A stretch of DNA of 42,334 nucleotides from Thermoleophilaceae bacterium (GTDB lineage: Bacteria; Actinomycetota; Thermoleophilia; Solirubrobacterales; Thermoleophilaceae). The notes beneath the pieces were generated by a model, which was not told the origin of the DNA, searched no databases, and saw only the letters and a program-made list of their open reading frames with translations. Shown piece by piece: positions 1-8,581 of the stretch. Each line of letters starts with the position of its first letter. The first letter of the stretch is position 1. Location: NCBI GenBank assembly GCA_019683805.1, contig JADGHQ010000017.1, positions 1-42,334 on the forward strand. Reading direction: 5' to 3'. The translations under genes and the position numbers were made by a program.

Positions 1-446
1 ACCCGCACCACCGAGTCCGCGACGCAGACGGGCTTCTCGTTGCCCTCCACCTCGACCGTGAAGCGCGTGACGATCTGGTACCAGCCGCCGCCCACGTCCT
101 CCACCTCGACGATCTCGGAGCTCGCGCGCACGCGCGACCCCGCAGGGACCGGCGCCGGGAAGCGCACCTTGTTCCAGCCGTAGTTGATGCCGACCTTGAA
201 GCTGGTCGAGCCCATCAGCTGCTCGCGGAACCCGTCGATCATCGAGAGCGTGAGGTTGCCGTGGGCGACAGGCCCGCCGAAGGGGCTCTCCGCCTTGGCG
301 CGCTCCACGTCGACGTGGATCCACTGGTGGTCACCGGAGACCTCGGCGAACTTGTCGATCATCTCCTGGGTGACCTCGCGCCAGTCGCTCGGGCCGCTCT
401 TGCGCCCGACGAGGTCCTTGATTGCGTCTGCTGTTGTCTCTGCCAT
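1..446 (-). CDS. MaoC-like dehydratase (enoyl-CoA hydratase family), 3' end cut by window edge
   Basis: About 148 codons are visible, beginning MAETTADAIKDLVGRKSG; the stop lies beyond position 1, so only a short C-terminal piece is missing (family members are about 150 aa). The hot-dog-fold signature is clear: a catalytic Asp/His segment DHQWIHVDVERA, then FGGPVAHGNLTLSM and later GWNKVRFPAPVPAGSRVR. Members hydrate (R)-specific enoyl-CoA thioesters, and close relatives include NodN-type proteins; the actual substrate cannot be read from the sequence. The ATG at 446 is supported by a TAGGCT box exactly 7 nt upstream, which suggests its own leaderless promoter. It lies 40 nt downstream of the threonine aldolase gene and need not belong to the riboflavin operon. 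Confidence 0.88.
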   Translation of the reverse strand, partial: MAETTADAIKDLVGRKSGPSDWREVTQEMIDKFAEVSGDHQWIHVDVERAKAESPFGGPVAHGNLTLSMIDGFREQLMGSTSFKVGINYGWNKVRFPAPVPAGSRVRASSEIVEVEDVGGGWYQIVTRFTVEVEGNEKPVCVADSVVR

Positions 447-453
447 GCGCGGC

Positions 454-459
454 AGCCTA
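454..459 (-). promoter_or_regulatory. -10 box (TAGGCT) of the MaoC-like gene
   Basis: TAGGCT on the minus strand, followed by 7 nt and the ATG at 446. This is the TANNNT plus 6-10 nt arrangement seen before many genes here and fits leaderless or near-leaderless transcription. No clear -35 element was seen. Confidence 0.5.
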
Positions 460-486
460 CCGCCGGGCAGCCCGGCCCGCGCGCGC

Positions 487-1524
487 TCAGGCGTCGAGCG
501 CGCGGCGCGCGATCGCGAGCGCCCGCTCGATCTGCCCAGCGCTCACGTCGAGGTGCGTGACGGCGCGCAGGCGGCCGCCCGGCGCGTGGCTCAGCTCGAG
601 GCCCTCTGCGGCGCAGCGCCGCTCGAAGCCGGCGGGGTCGGGCACGCTGAAGATCACGATGTTCGTCTCGACCTTCGCGGGGTCGAGCTCGACGCCGGGC
701 AGCGACGCGAGCCCCTTGGCGAGGCGCCTGGCGTTCGCGTGGTCCTCCGCGAGCCTGTCGACGTTGTGGTCGAGCGCGTAGACGCACGCGGCCGCGAGCA
801 CGCCCGCCTGGCGCAGCGCCCCGCCCCACATCTGCTTGTAGCGCCAGGCCTCCTCGATCAGCTCCCGCGAGCCGCAGAGCACGGCGCCGACCGGCGCGCC
901 GAGGCCCTTCGAGAAGTCGAGCCAGGCGGTGTCGAAGCCGGCGGCGAACTCAGCGGGCGCGACGCCCGAGGCGACGGAAGCGTTCATCAGCCGCGCCCCG
1001 TCCAGGTGCGCGCGCAGGCCGTGCTCGCGGGCGACCTCGAGCACGCCGCGCACCTGGTCGAGCGGCCAGACCCGGCCGCCGCCCATGTTCGTCGTCTGCT
1101 CGACCGACACGAGCCGCGAGCGCGGCAGGTAGCGGCTGCCGGGCTCGCGCAGCGCCGCGCGCACCTGCTCGGGCGTGAAGCGCCCGTCGTCGCCGTCGAG
1201 CGGGTTCAGCATCGCGCCCGAGATCGCCGCCGGGCCGCCCGCCTCGGCGACGATCGGGTGCGCGGTGCGGTCGAGGATCGCCTCGTCCCCGCCCGGGCGC
1301 ACGTGCAGCCGGAAGGCGATCGCGTTGCACATCGTGCCGCTCGGCAGGAACAGCCCGGCCTCGTGCCCGAGCAGCTCGGCGACGCGCTCCTGGAGCGCGT
1401 TCACGGTCGGGTCCTCGCGGCGCTGCTCGTCCGCCACCTCCGCCTCGGCCATCGCGCGGCGCATCCCGGGCGAGGGGCGCGTCTGGGTGTCGGAGTAGAG
1501 GTTGATGCGCTCGGGGCCCGCCAT
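487..1524 (-). CDS. ltaE: low-specificity L-threonine aldolase
   Basis: A 345-aa fold-type I PLP enzyme that cleaves L-threonine or L-allo-threonine to glycine and acetaldehyde. The N-terminus INLYSDTQTRPSPGMRRAM, the EDPTVNALQERVAELLGHE segment and the PLP-binding lysine in WLDFSKGLGAPVG (about Lys206) are typical of the beta-eliminating-lyase/threonine aldolase family, and the length is normal. The ATG at 1524 directly abuts the ribH stop codon (0 nt between them), so it is almost certainly translated from the riboflavin operon mRNA. A role in riboflavin synthesis is not known for this family. Glycine supply (a purine/GTP precursor) is a possible link, but that is inference. Confidence 0.93.
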   Translation of the reverse strand: MAGPERINLYSDTQTRPSPGMRRAMAEAEVADEQRREDPTVNALQERVAELLGHEAGLFLPSGTMCNAIAFRLHVRPGGDEAILDRTAHPIVAEAGGPAAISGAMLNPLDGDDGRFTPEQVRAALREPGSRYLPRSRLVSVEQTTNMGGGRVWPLDQVRGVLEVAREHGLRAHLDGARLMNASVASGVAPAEFAAGFDTAWLDFSKGLGAPVGAVLCGSRELIEEAWRYKQMWGGALRQAGVLAAACVYALDHNVDRLAEDHANARRLAKGLASLPGVELDPAKVETNIVIFSVPDPAGFERRCAAEGLELSHAPGGRLRAVTHLDVSAGQIERALAIARRALDA

Positions 1525-1947
1525 CTACGCGAGCTCCCGCCGGAGCTCGACCATGCGCAGGACCGCGCGCGCGGCGTCCTCGCCCTGGTGGCGCTTGCCG
1601 CCGAGCCGGGCGAGCGCCTGGTCGCGGGTCGCGACGGTCAGCACCCCGAAGGAGCAGGGCACGCCGGTGTCGAGCGAGACGCGGGCGATCCCGGCCGCGG
1701 CCTGCGAGCAGACGTACTCGTAGTGGTCGGTCTCGCCGCGGATCACGGCGCCGAGGCAGGCGACGCCCGCGTAGCGGCCCGACACGGCGCAGTACCTCGC
1801 CGCCAGCGGCAGCTCGAACGCGCCCGGCACCTCGTGCACGACCACCTCGCCCTCGGCCGCCTCGAACACGCGGCGGGCGCCCTCGATGAGCCTGGCGGCG
1901 AGGTCCTCGTAGAACGTCCCGACCGCGATCGCGTACCGGTCAGCCAC
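1525..1947 (-). CDS. ribH: 6,7-dimethyl-8-ribityllumazine synthase
   Basis: A 140-aa lumazine synthase. It condenses 5-amino-6-ribitylaminouracil with 3,4-dihydroxy-2-butanone 4-phosphate, the penultimate riboflavin step, and family members assemble into pentamers or 60-mer capsids. Recognisable blocks are [16 protein letters not shown], the substrate-binding [15 protein letters not shown], and [20 protein letters not shown] with the conserved ETDH. Length is slightly short but within the family range. It overlaps the end of ribBA by 8 nt and abuts the threonine aldolase start, placing it fourth in the ribD-ribE-ribBA-ribH operon. Confidence 0.96.
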   Translation of the reverse strand: MADRYAIAVGTFYEDLAARLIEGARRVFEAAEGEVVVHEVPGAFELPLAARYCAVSGRYAGVACLGAVIRGETDHYEYVCSQAAAGIARVSLDTGVPCSFGVLTVATRDQALARLGGKRHQGEDAARAVLRMVELRRELA

Positions 1948-3256
1948 GCGGACGCTCCCGGGCCTCGTCCGGCTGGCGCGAGGCGCTCGCCTGGCGCTCG
2001 CGATCCTGGACGCGCTCGGAGTGGATCATCTCCTCGTCGAGGGCGAGCCCCTGGTGGTGGAGCATGTGCCCCAGCCGGTCCCGCTTGGCGCGCAGGTACG
2101 CGCGGTTGTGCTCGGTCGGCGGGTGCTGGATCGGGATCTGGTCGGTGACGCGCAGGCCGTAGCCCTCGAGGCCGACGATCTTCTTGGGGTTGTTCGTGAG
2201 CAGGCGCATCGAGGTGACGCCGAGGTCGACGAGGATCTGGGCGCCGATGCCGTAGTCGCGGAGATCCGCAGGCAGCCCGAGCTCGAGGTTCGCGTCGACG
2301 GTGTCGAGCCCCTGGTCCTGCAGGTTGTAGGCCTTGAGCTTGTTCAGGAGGCCGATGCCGCGCCCCTCCTGCGAGAGGTAGAGCAGCACGCCCTCGCCCT
2401 CGTCCTCGATCCGCCGGAGCGCGTCCTCGAGCTGCTGCCCGCAGTCGCAGCGCTGCGAGTGGAAGACGTCGCCGGTGAGGCACTCGGAGTGCACGCGCAC
2501 GAGCACGTCCTCCTTGCCCGCCACCTCGCCCTTGACGAGCGCGACGTGGTGCTTGCCGTCGACGAGCGAGCGGAAGCCGACCACCTCGAAGTCGCCGAAG
2601 TCGGTCGGCAGGCGCGTCTCGACGACGCGCTCGATCAGCTTGTCGTGGCGCCGGCGGTAGGCGATCAGGTCGGCGACCGTGATCATCTTCAGCCCGTGCC
2701 GGGCGCAGTAGCGCTCGAGGTCGGGCACGCGGGCCATCGTGCCGTCGTCGTTCATGATCTCGCAGATCACCCCGGCCGGGTAGAGGCCGGCGAGCCGCGC
2801 GAGGTCGACCGCGGCCTCGGTCTGGCCGGTGCGCTCGAGCACGCCGCCCGGCTTCGCCTTGAGCGGGAAGATGTGCCCGGGCTGGACGAGGTCCTCAGGC
2901 CGGCTCGAGGGGTCGATCGCGACCTGGATCGTGCGCGCGCGGTCGTGCGCCGAGATGCCGGTAGTCACGCCCTGCCGCGCCTCGATCGAGACGGTGAAGG
3001 CGGTCTGGAAGGGCGACTCGTTCTTGGCGGCCATCAGGTCGAGCCCGAGCTCGTCGCAGCGCTCGGGCGTGAGCGCGAGGCAGATCAGCCCGCGCCCCTC
3101 CTTGGCCATGAAGTTGATCGCCTCGGGGGTGACGAACTGGGCGGCCATCGTGAGGTCGCCCTCGTTCTCGCGGTCCTCGGCGTCGCAGACCACGACCATC
3201 CTCCCGGCGCGGATGTCCTCGAGCGCCTCCTCGATCGTGCTGAACGGCCCGCTCAT
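1940..3256 (-). CDS. ribBA: bifunctional 3,4-dihydroxy-2-butanone-4-phosphate synthase / GTP cyclohydrolase II
   Basis: A 438-aa fusion supplying both substrates of the riboflavin pathway. Residues about 1-205 are the DHBP synthase domain ([14 protein letters not shown] with acidic metal ligands, then [14 protein letters not shown] and [20 protein letters not shown]). Residues about 210-400 are the GTP cyclohydrolase II domain, with a zinc site in [18 protein letters not shown] and the motifs [13 protein letters not shown] and [13 protein letters not shown] charged tail of about 35 residues follows and is probably disordered. It overlaps ribE by 4 nt (ATGA) and ribH by 8 nt, indicating translational coupling. 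Confidence 0.97.
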   Translation of the reverse strand: MSGPFSTIEEALEDIRAGRMVVVCDAEDRENEGDLTMAAQFVTPEAINFMAKEGRGLICLALTPERCDELGLDLMAAKNESPFQTAFTVSIEARQGVTTGISAHDRARTIQVAIDPSSRPEDLVQPGHIFPLKAKPGGVLERTGQTEAAVDLARLAGLYPAGVICEIMNDDGTMARVPDLERYCARHGLKMITVADLIAYRRRHDKLIERVVETRLPTDFGDFEVVGFRSLVDGKHHVALVKGEVAGKEDVLVRVHSECLTGDVFHSQRCDCGQQLEDALRRIEDEGEGVLLYLSQEGRGIGLLNKLKAYNLQDQGLDTVDANLELGLPADLRDYGIGAQILVDLGVTSMRLLTNNPKKIVGLEGYGLRVTDQIPIQHPPTEHNRAYLRAKRDRLGHMLHHQGLALDEEMIHSERVQDRERQASASRQPDEARERPRG

Positions 3257-3840
3257 GCGCGCACCGCGAGCTTCTCGACGTACTTGGCGAGCACATCCAC
3301 CTCCACGTTCACCAAGCTCCCGGGCTCCGCGAGCCCGAGCGTGGTCCTCTCGACTGTCTCCGGAATGAGCGACACGGTGAAGCTCTCGTCGTCGATCGCG
3401 GCGATCGTCAGCGAGACGCCGTCGACCGCCACCGATCCCTTCTCGACCATGTAGCGCAGAAGCCTCTCGGGGCAGGCTATGCGCACGAGCCGCGCGATGC
3501 CCTCCTGCGTGACCGATGCCACGGTTCCCGACCCGTCCACGTGGCCCTGCACGATGTGGCCGCCGAGGCGGTCGCCCGCGCGCAGCGGCAGCTCGAGGTT
3601 GACGGGGTCGCCGGGCGCGAGCGGCCCGAGCGAGGAGCGCCGCAGCGTCTCCGCCATCACGTCGGCGGCGAAGCGGTCCTCGCGCACCTCGACGGCGGTG
3701 AGGCAGACGCCGTTCACGGCGATCGAGTCCCCCACGGAGAGCTCCGCCGCGAGCGGCGTGGCGATCTCGATGCGGGCGCCGGCGCCCGAGCGCGAGGCGC
3801 TGCGCACGCTGCCAGTCCCCTGTACGAGCCCGGTGAACAC
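3253..3840 (-). CDS. ribE: riboflavin synthase, alpha subunit
   Basis: This enzyme dismutates two 6,7-dimethyl-8-ribityllumazine molecules to riboflavin. Two tandem lumazine-binding barrels are visible: the first starts [12 protein letters not shown] and contains [16 protein letters not shown]; the second contains [15 protein letters not shown] and [15 protein letters not shown] chose the GTG at 3840 because the family almost always begins MFTG and a GAGAG ribosome-binding site lies 8 nt upstream; GTG at 3849, adding three residues, is the alternative. The gene begins next to the ribD stop and overlaps ribBA by 4 nt. Confidence 0.95.
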   Translation of the reverse strand: MFTGLVQGTGSVRSASRSGAGARIEIATPLAAELSVGDSIAVNGVCLTAVEVREDRFAADVMAETLRRSSLGPLAPGDPVNLELPLRAGDRLGGHIVQGHVDGSGTVASVTQEGIARLVRIACPERLLRYMVEKGSVAVDGVSLTIAAIDDESFTVSLIPETVERTTLGLAEPGSLVNVEVDVLAKYVEKLAVRA

Positions 3841-3842
3841 GG

Positions 3843-4967
3843 TCACCACTCTCGCATGCGCGCCACTATCAGGACGTCGCCGTCGATCTCCGAGACCTCA
3901 GTGGCGAGCGCGCGCTGGGCGTCGGCGATCGCCTCGACGCCCTGGCCCTCGAGCGGGACGCGGGCGCGGCGGCCGCCCGCGACGAGCGGCGCGACGAACA
4001 CCCGCAGCTCGTCGATCTCGCCGGCGTCCCGGAAGGCGCCCGCGAGGTGCGACCCGCCCTCGAGCAGCAGCGACTGGACGCCGAGCTCGCCGAGCTGGGC
4101 GAGCGCGGACGCGACGCGCGCCGCCTCGTTCTCGCCGGTCGCCACGATCACCTCGGCGCCCGCGGCCTCGAGCTTCGAGACCGCGGCGCGCGAGGCCGCG
4201 CGCGAGCACACCACGGTGAGCGGCGCCTCGCGCGCGGAGGCGACGAGCCTGCAGTCCGCGGGCAGGCGCGCCTCGGAGTCGAACACCACGCGGCGGGGCT
4301 GCCGCTCGACGCCCTCGACGCGCGCGGTCAGCAACGGGTCGTCGACGAGCGCCGTGCCGATCCCCACCGCGACCGCGTCGGACTCCGCGCGCCAGCGGTG
4401 GGCGAGCGCCCGGCTCTCCTCGCTCGAGATCCACTTCGAGTCGCCCGCGGCGGTCGCGACCTTGCCGTCGAGCGTCATCGCGAACTTGAGCAGCACGAGC
4501 GGGCGGCCGCTGCGCGCGTGCTTGCGGAACGGCTGGTTGATGAGCCGCGCCGCGCGCGCCAGCTCGCCGTCCACCATGTCGACGCGGACGCCCTCGTCGC
4601 GCAGGATGCCGAGCCCGCGCCCGCTCGCCTTCTCGGTCGGGTCGTCGGACGCGACGACGACCCGGGCGATCCCGGCCTCGAGGATCGCGTCGGTGCAGGG
4701 CGGCGTCCGCCCGTGGTGGCAGCAGGGCTCGAGCGAGACGTAAAGGGTCGCGCCGGAGGGGTCCTCGGTGGCGCTCGCGAGCGCGACGCGCTCGGCGTGC
4801 GGGGCGCCCGCGGCGGCGTGGAACCCCTCGCCGATAACGCGCCCGTCCTTCACGAGCACGGCGCCGACGAGCGGGTTGGGGCTCGTCTTCCCACGCGCCC
4901 GGGCGGCGAGCTCGATCGCCCGCTCGAGATGTCGCGCATCGCGCTCCGTCGCCGTCAGCTGCGTCAT
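3843..4967 (-). CDS. ribD: bifunctional diaminohydroxyphosphoribosylaminopyrimidine deaminase / reductase
   Basis: About 374 aa, first gene of the riboflavin operon. The N-terminal deaminase domain carries a cytidine-deaminase-type zinc site ([10 protein letters not shown], then [13 protein letters not shown]), preceded by the typical [12 protein letters not shown]. The C-terminal half is the RibD reductase domain, with [17 protein letters not shown] and [13 protein letters not shown] preferred ATG 4967 because it gives the usual start about 10 residues before the first helix. A GTG at 5006 would add a basic, proline-rich stretch that homologues do not need. Neither start has a good Shine-Dalgarno sequence. 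No FMN riboswitch fits in the short upstream region; instead there is a palindrome at 5009-5026. Confidence 0.94.
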   Translation of the reverse strand: MTQLTATERDARHLERAIELAARARGKTSPNPLVGAVLVKDGRVIGEGFHAAAGAPHAERVALASATEDPSGATLYVSLEPCCHHGRTPPCTDAILEAGIARVVVASDDPTEKASGRGLGILRDEGVRVDMVDGELARAARLINQPFRKHARSGRPLVLLKFAMTLDGKVATAAGDSKWISSEESRALAHRWRAESDAVAVGIGTALVDDPLLTARVEGVERQPRRVVFDSEARLPADCRLVASAREAPLTVVCSRAASRAAVSKLEAAGAEVIVATGENEAARVASALAQLGELGVQSLLLEGGSHLAGAFRDAGEIDELRVFVAPLVAGGRRARVPLEGQGVEAIADAQRALATEVSEIDGDVLIVARMREW

Positions 4968-5008
4968 GGGTGGGCGCGGGATCTGTCGCGGGGCCCGTCG
5001 CCCCACAA

Positions 5009-5026
5009 GTTGACTCGCGAGTCAAC
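5009..5026. promoter_or_regulatory. perfect 18-bp palindrome, probable repressor operator between ribD and the glycan locus
   Basis: GTTGACTCGCGAGTCAAC is perfectly self-complementary over 18 bp and sits in the 89-bp gap between the divergent ribD and first GT39 genes. Its end overlaps by 2 nt a TAAGGT box facing ribD, and it lies just upstream of the TAGCTT box of the glycosyltransferase gene. Size and symmetry suit a dimeric TetR-, GntR- or LacI-type regulator. No regulator gene is adjacent, so its identity is unknown. Confidence 0.5.
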
Positions 5027-5030
5027 CTTA
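5025..5030 (-). promoter_or_regulatory. candidate -10 box (TAAGGT) of the riboflavin operon
   Basis: The only TANNNT match upstream of ribD on the minus strand. Transcription from it would start near 5017, inside the palindrome at 5009-5026, leaving a leader of about 50 nt before the ATG at 4967. Confidence 0.35.
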
Positions 5031-5041
5031 CCAGCGCGGTG

Positions 5042-5047
5042 TAGCTT
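5042..5047 (+). promoter_or_regulatory. -10 box (TAGCTT) of the first GT39 gene
   Basis: TAGCTT, then 9 nt, then ATG 5057: near-leaderless spacing. No Shine-Dalgarno sequence precedes the ATG, which agrees with this reading. Confidence 0.45.
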
Positions 5048-5056
5048 TCCCGCTCT

Positions 5057-6790
5057 ATGCCACGACGCATGCGCGCCGCCGCGTGGCCCGCGTACGCCGC
5101 GCTCGCCGCGGTCGTGCTCGCCGGCCTCTACCTCCGGGTCCGCCACAACGGATACGGGCTCCCCTACGTCTACAACATCGACGAGGGCTCGCACTTCACC
5201 AACCGCGCGGTGGCGATGTTCGGCGGCAGCGCCGACCCCGGCTACTTCCAGAACCCCTCCGCGTTCACGTACCTCGTGCACCTCGCGCTGCGCTTCCGCT
5301 ACGGGCACGGCTGGCCGTTCGGGAGCTTCGACGGCGTGGTGCGCCTCTACGGGAGCGGGGACCCGAGCCCGATCTACGAGCTCGCGCGCACGCTCGCGGC
5401 CCTGGTCTGCGTCGCGGGCGTGCTCGGCGTCTACTGGGTCGGGCGGCGGCTCTTCGGCGCGCGCGAGGGGCTCGTGGCCGCCGCGATCCTCTCGTTCGCG
5501 TTCCTCCCGGTGACCTACTCGCGGATCGCGGTGACCGACGTGGGCACGCTCCTGCCCGTGGCGCTCTCGCTCTACGGGGCGGTGCGGATCCGCGAGCGCG
5601 GCGAGCTGCGCCACTACGCGCTTGCGGGCGCGGGCGCCGGGCTCGCGATCGGCTTCAAGTACACGGCGGGACTCGTGCTGCTCCCGCTGCTGATCGCCGT
5701 CGCCGTGCGGGTGCGCACCGACGGCGCGGCGGCCCCGCTCAAGGGCCTCGCGGCGGGGCTCGCCGCGACGGTCGCGGCGTTCTTCGTGACGACCCCGTAC
5801 TTCTTCATCGACTTCTCGGACGCGCTGCGCCAGCTCCGCGGGCAGGCGACCACGGCGGGAGACTTCCCCAAGGTCGGCCAGGCGCACGACAACGGCTTCG
5901 TCTACTACCTCTGGAGCCTCACCTGGGGGCTCGGCTGGGGCGCTCTCGCCGCGGCGCTCGGCGGCGCCGTGCTGCTAGCGCGCCGCGACCCGATCCGCGC
6001 GCTCCTGCTCGTCGCGTTCCCGCTCGCGCTGTTCGCATACCTGTCGGTGCAGTCGCGCTTCTTCGGGCGGTGGCTCTTGCCGGCCTACCCCGTGCTGGCG
6101 CTGCTCGCGGGCTACGCGCTCGTGCAGGCGGTGGGCGCCGTGCGCGCGCTCCGGCCGGGCGGCCCCGCCGCGGCGGCGGCGCTCGCGCTGCTCACCGCGC
6201 TGGTGCTCGTGCAGCCAATCGCCGCCGACATCCGCACCGCCAGCATCCTGGGGCGGACCGACACCCGCCAGCTCGCGCGCGACTTCCTGGTGCGCCGCTT
6301 CCCGCCGAGCCTGCGCATCGTGATCGAGCCGGCCGTGCCGCCGCGCTACTACCGGCGCGCCCGCCCCGGCCACGAGGCGAGCCCGCGGGCCAAGCAGTTC
6401 GTGCGCGGCTTCATCCGCGACATCCGCGAGACGCGCGTGGACTACGTGACCACGCTCAGCCCCGCGACGATCGACAGGTACCGTCGAGCCGGCTTCTGCC
6501 TCGTGATGACGATGAGCGTCATCCGCGGCAGGGCGGAGAATGACGCGCTGGCGCCCGCGCTCGCCTACTACCGGCGGCTCGAGCGGGAGTCGCGCGTGAT
6601 CTACCACGTGAGCCCCTACGACCCAGGGGTCGAGCACTTGAGGTTCAACTTCGACCACTCGTACGACTACTACCCGACCGCGTTCGCGCGACCCGGGCCC
6701 GAGGTCACGCTCTACCGGCTGAGCCGCTGCAGGCAGGGCTACGGGCCAGTGCCGAAGGGCACGGGCACACCCACGGGGCTAGCGCAGTGA
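5057..6790 (+). CDS. GT39/ArnT-like integral membrane glycosyltransferase (first of tandem pair)
   Basis: A 577-aa polytopic protein. After a basic start and one membrane helix comes the GT-C signature loop VYNIDEGSHFTNRAVAMFGG, with the acidic pair (DE) expected to be catalytic, followed by DPGYFQNPSAFTYLVH. Roughly ten hydrophobic segments extend to about residue 390. The last ~180 residues are soluble and end with FNFDHSYDYYP-AFARPGP. Family members transfer a sugar from a polyprenyl-phosphate donor to a lipid, glycan or protein acceptor outside the membrane; donor and acceptor are unknown here. It overlaps the next gene, an obvious paralogue, by 4 nt. The ATG is supported by the TAGCTT box. 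Confidence 0.82.
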   Translation: MPRRMRAAAWPAYAALAAVVLAGLYLRVRHNGYGLPYVYNIDEGSHFTNRAVAMFGGSADPGYFQNPSAFTYLVHLALRFRYGHGWPFGSFDGVVRLYGSGDPSPIYELARTLAALVCVAGVLGVYWVGRRLFGAREGLVAAAILSFAFLPVTYSRIAVTDVGTLLPVALSLYGAVRIRERGELRHYALAGAGAGLAIGFKYTAGLVLLPLLIAVAVRVRTDGAAAPLKGLAAGLAATVAAFFVTTPYFFIDFSDALRQLRGQATTAGDFPKVGQAHDNGFVYYLWSLTWGLGWGALAAALGGAVLLARRDPIRALLLVAFPLALFAYLSVQSRFFGRWLLPAYPVLALLAGYALVQAVGAVRALRPGGPAAAAALALLTALVLVQPIAADIRTASILGRTDTRQLARDFLVRRFPPSLRIVIEPAVPPRYYRRARPGHEASPRAKQFVRGFIRDIRETRVDYVTTLSPATIDRYRRAGFCLVMTMSVIRGRAENDALAPALAYYRRLERESRVIYHVSPYDPGVEHLRFNFDHSYDYYPTAFARPGPEVTLYRLSRCRQGYGPVPKGTGTPTGLAQ

Positions 6791-8475
6791 TCGCCGTGCG
6801 CCCCCGCACCGACCGCGCCGCCAGGCCGCGCCTGCCGCGCCCGCGACGGCCCGGGCCGCTCGGGCTTGCGGTCGGCGGCGTCGTGCTGGGCGCCCTCGTG
6901 CTGCGGCTCTGGTCGATCCGCCACGGCATGCCCTGGGCGTTCAACTACGACGAGGAGCACCACTTCGTGCCGCGCGCCGTGCAGATGCTCGGCGGCTCGC
7001 TCGACCCCGGCTACTTCGAGAACCCGCCGGCGCTCACTTACCTGCTCTTCGCCGTCTTCAAGCTGCGCTTCCACGCAGGGTTCCCGTTCGGCTCGAGCGG
7101 CTTCGCGCGGGCGTTCCGGAACGACCCCGAGGCCGCGTTCGTGACCGCCCGCGCGGTGGTCGCGCTGATCGGCACTCTCGTCGCCTGGCTCGTGTGGCGG
7201 GCCGGCCGGCGCTTCTACGACGCCCGCGTCGGGCTGCTCGCCGCCGCCCTCGTCGCCTGCGCCTTCCTGCCGGTCTTCTACTCCCACCAGGCGCTGAACG
7301 ACGTCGTCACGCTCGCGCCGCTGACCGTGGGGCTCGTGGGCTGCCTCCTCGTCTACGAGCGCGGGCGGCCGCTCGACTACGCCCTCGCGGGCGGCGCGAT
7401 CGGCGTCGCGACCGCGACCAAGTACACAGCGGGCGCGATGCTCGTCACGCTCGCCGCCGCCGCGCTGCTGCGGCTGCGCGACCGCCGTGACGCCCTCCCC
7501 GCGCTCGCTCGCGGCACGGCGCTCGCCGCCGCCTGCTGCCTCGCCGGCTTCCTCGCCCTCAACCCGTACGCGCTCGCCGACCTCTCGACCTTCAAGGCGC
7601 AGCTCCACGGCCAGTCGGAGACGGCCGGCGGGCTCGCGAAGCTCGGCCAGGACGACGTGCCGGGCTGGCTCTACTACCTCTGGACGCTCACCTGGGGCTT
7701 CGGCTGGGTTCCGCTGCTCGCCGCCGTCGGCGGCACGGCGGCGGCGCTGCGCTCCGACTGGCGGCGCGCGCTCCTGCTCGTGTCCTTCCCCGCCGTGCTC
7801 TTCGTCTACATGGGCGCCCAGGCCCGCTTCTTCGCGCGCTGGCTGCTCCCCGCCTACCCCGCGCTCGCGATCCTCGCGGCCTACGGGATGGTCCGGCTCG
7901 TCGACTCGGCGCCCCTGCGCAGGCGGGCGCGGCCCGCGCTCCTGCTCGCCGCGGCCGCGGTCGCGCTCGTGGCGCAGGGGCTCGTGTCGAGCGTGCGGGT
8001 CGACAGCGTCCTCGCCCGCGCCGACACGCGCACGCTGGCGCGCGAGTGGATGAGGCGCAACGTGCCCGCGGGCGCGGGGCTCGTCGCCGAGCCGCTCTTC
8101 CCTGACGGCTTCTGGACCAGGGGCGGGCGGCGCGCCCCGGACCGCTACCGGCTGTTCCCGATCGAGCCGCCCTTCCAGGGCTACGAGAAGAAGCTCACCC
8201 CCGCCCTCGTCGACCGCTACCGCGCGCAGGGCTACTGCTGGGTCGTCACCGGCAGCTACCAACGCGACCGCGGCATGAAGGCCGGCCTTCCCGGCGCGCG
8301 CGCCTACTACGCGCGGCTCGCGGCCGAGTCGAGCGTGGCGGCGCGCTTCTCGCCCTGGTACGCGGACCGCGACCCCGTCGAGTTCAACTTCGACTGGTCG
8401 TTCGACTACTACCCGCGCGCCTACGCTCGGCCCGGCCCGCTGATCGAGGTCCGCCGGCTGACGGACTGCGGCTGA
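6787..8475 (+). CDS. GT39/ArnT-like integral membrane glycosyltransferase (second of tandem pair)
   Basis: A 562-aa paralogue of the preceding gene with the same plan. The shared blocks are FNYDEEHHFVPRAVQMLGG, DPGYFENPPALTYLL, YYLWTLTWGFGW, ARFFARWLLPAYPALAILAAY, and a C-terminal soluble domain ending FNFDWSFDYYPRAYARPGP. Conservation of the acidic loop suggests both copies are active; differences in the C-terminal domain suggest different acceptors or donors (inference). The GTG start at 6787 overlaps the stop of the first copy (GTGA), so the two are translated together. It converges with the next gene across a strong hairpin. Confidence 0.82.
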   Translation: MIAVRPRTDRAARPRLPRPRRPGPLGLAVGGVVLGALVLRLWSIRHGMPWAFNYDEEHHFVPRAVQMLGGSLDPGYFENPPALTYLLFAVFKLRFHAGFPFGSSGFARAFRNDPEAAFVTARAVVALIGTLVAWLVWRAGRRFYDARVGLLAAALVACAFLPVFYSHQALNDVVTLAPLTVGLVGCLLVYERGRPLDYALAGGAIGVATATKYTAGAMLVTLAAAALLRLRDRRDALPALARGTALAAACCLAGFLALNPYALADLSTFKAQLHGQSETAGGLAKLGQDDVPGWLYYLWTLTWGFGWVPLLAAVGGTAAALRSDWRRALLLVSFPAVLFVYMGAQARFFARWLLPAYPALAILAAYGMVRLVDSAPLRRRARPALLLAAAAVALVAQGLVSSVRVDSVLARADTRTLAREWMRRNVPAGAGLVAEPLFPDGFWTRGGRRAPDRYRLFPIEPPFQGYEKKLTPALVDRYRAQGYCWVVTGSYQRDRGMKAGLPGARAYYARLAAESSVAARFSPWYADRDPVEFNFDWSFDYYPRAYARPGPLIEVRRLTDCG

Positions 8476-8495
8476 CGCGGGCGCGGGCGCGGACG

Positions 8496-8542
8496 AGGTG
8501 TCGCGATTCGTGCATCACGTACGTGCGCAAGTCGCGACACCT
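8496..8542. terminator. 47-nt hairpin between convergent genes
   Basis: AGGTGTCGCGA at 8496-8506 is the exact reverse complement of TCGCGACACCT at 8532-8542, and pairing partly continues inward. It sits in the 106-bp gap between converging glycosyltransferase genes, so it could end transcripts from both sides. Neither side has a T-run, so a factor-independent terminator is not certain; it could instead be one copy of a dispersed palindromic repeat. Confidence 0.5.
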
Positions 8543-8581
8543 GACGCGGCGTGGACGCTCCCCCAGGAGGCGGGGCCTGCC

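Noticed and set aside
184-2148. Long plus-strand open frames opposite the riboflavin genes, and similar long antisense frames across the window
   Set aside because: They are rich in Arg, Ala, Gly and Pro, lack motifs and lie opposite recognisable genes; open shadow frames are expected at this GC content.
4968-5056. FMN riboswitch upstream of ribD
   Set aside because: The gap is only 89 bp and contains none of the conserved RFN sequence blocks.
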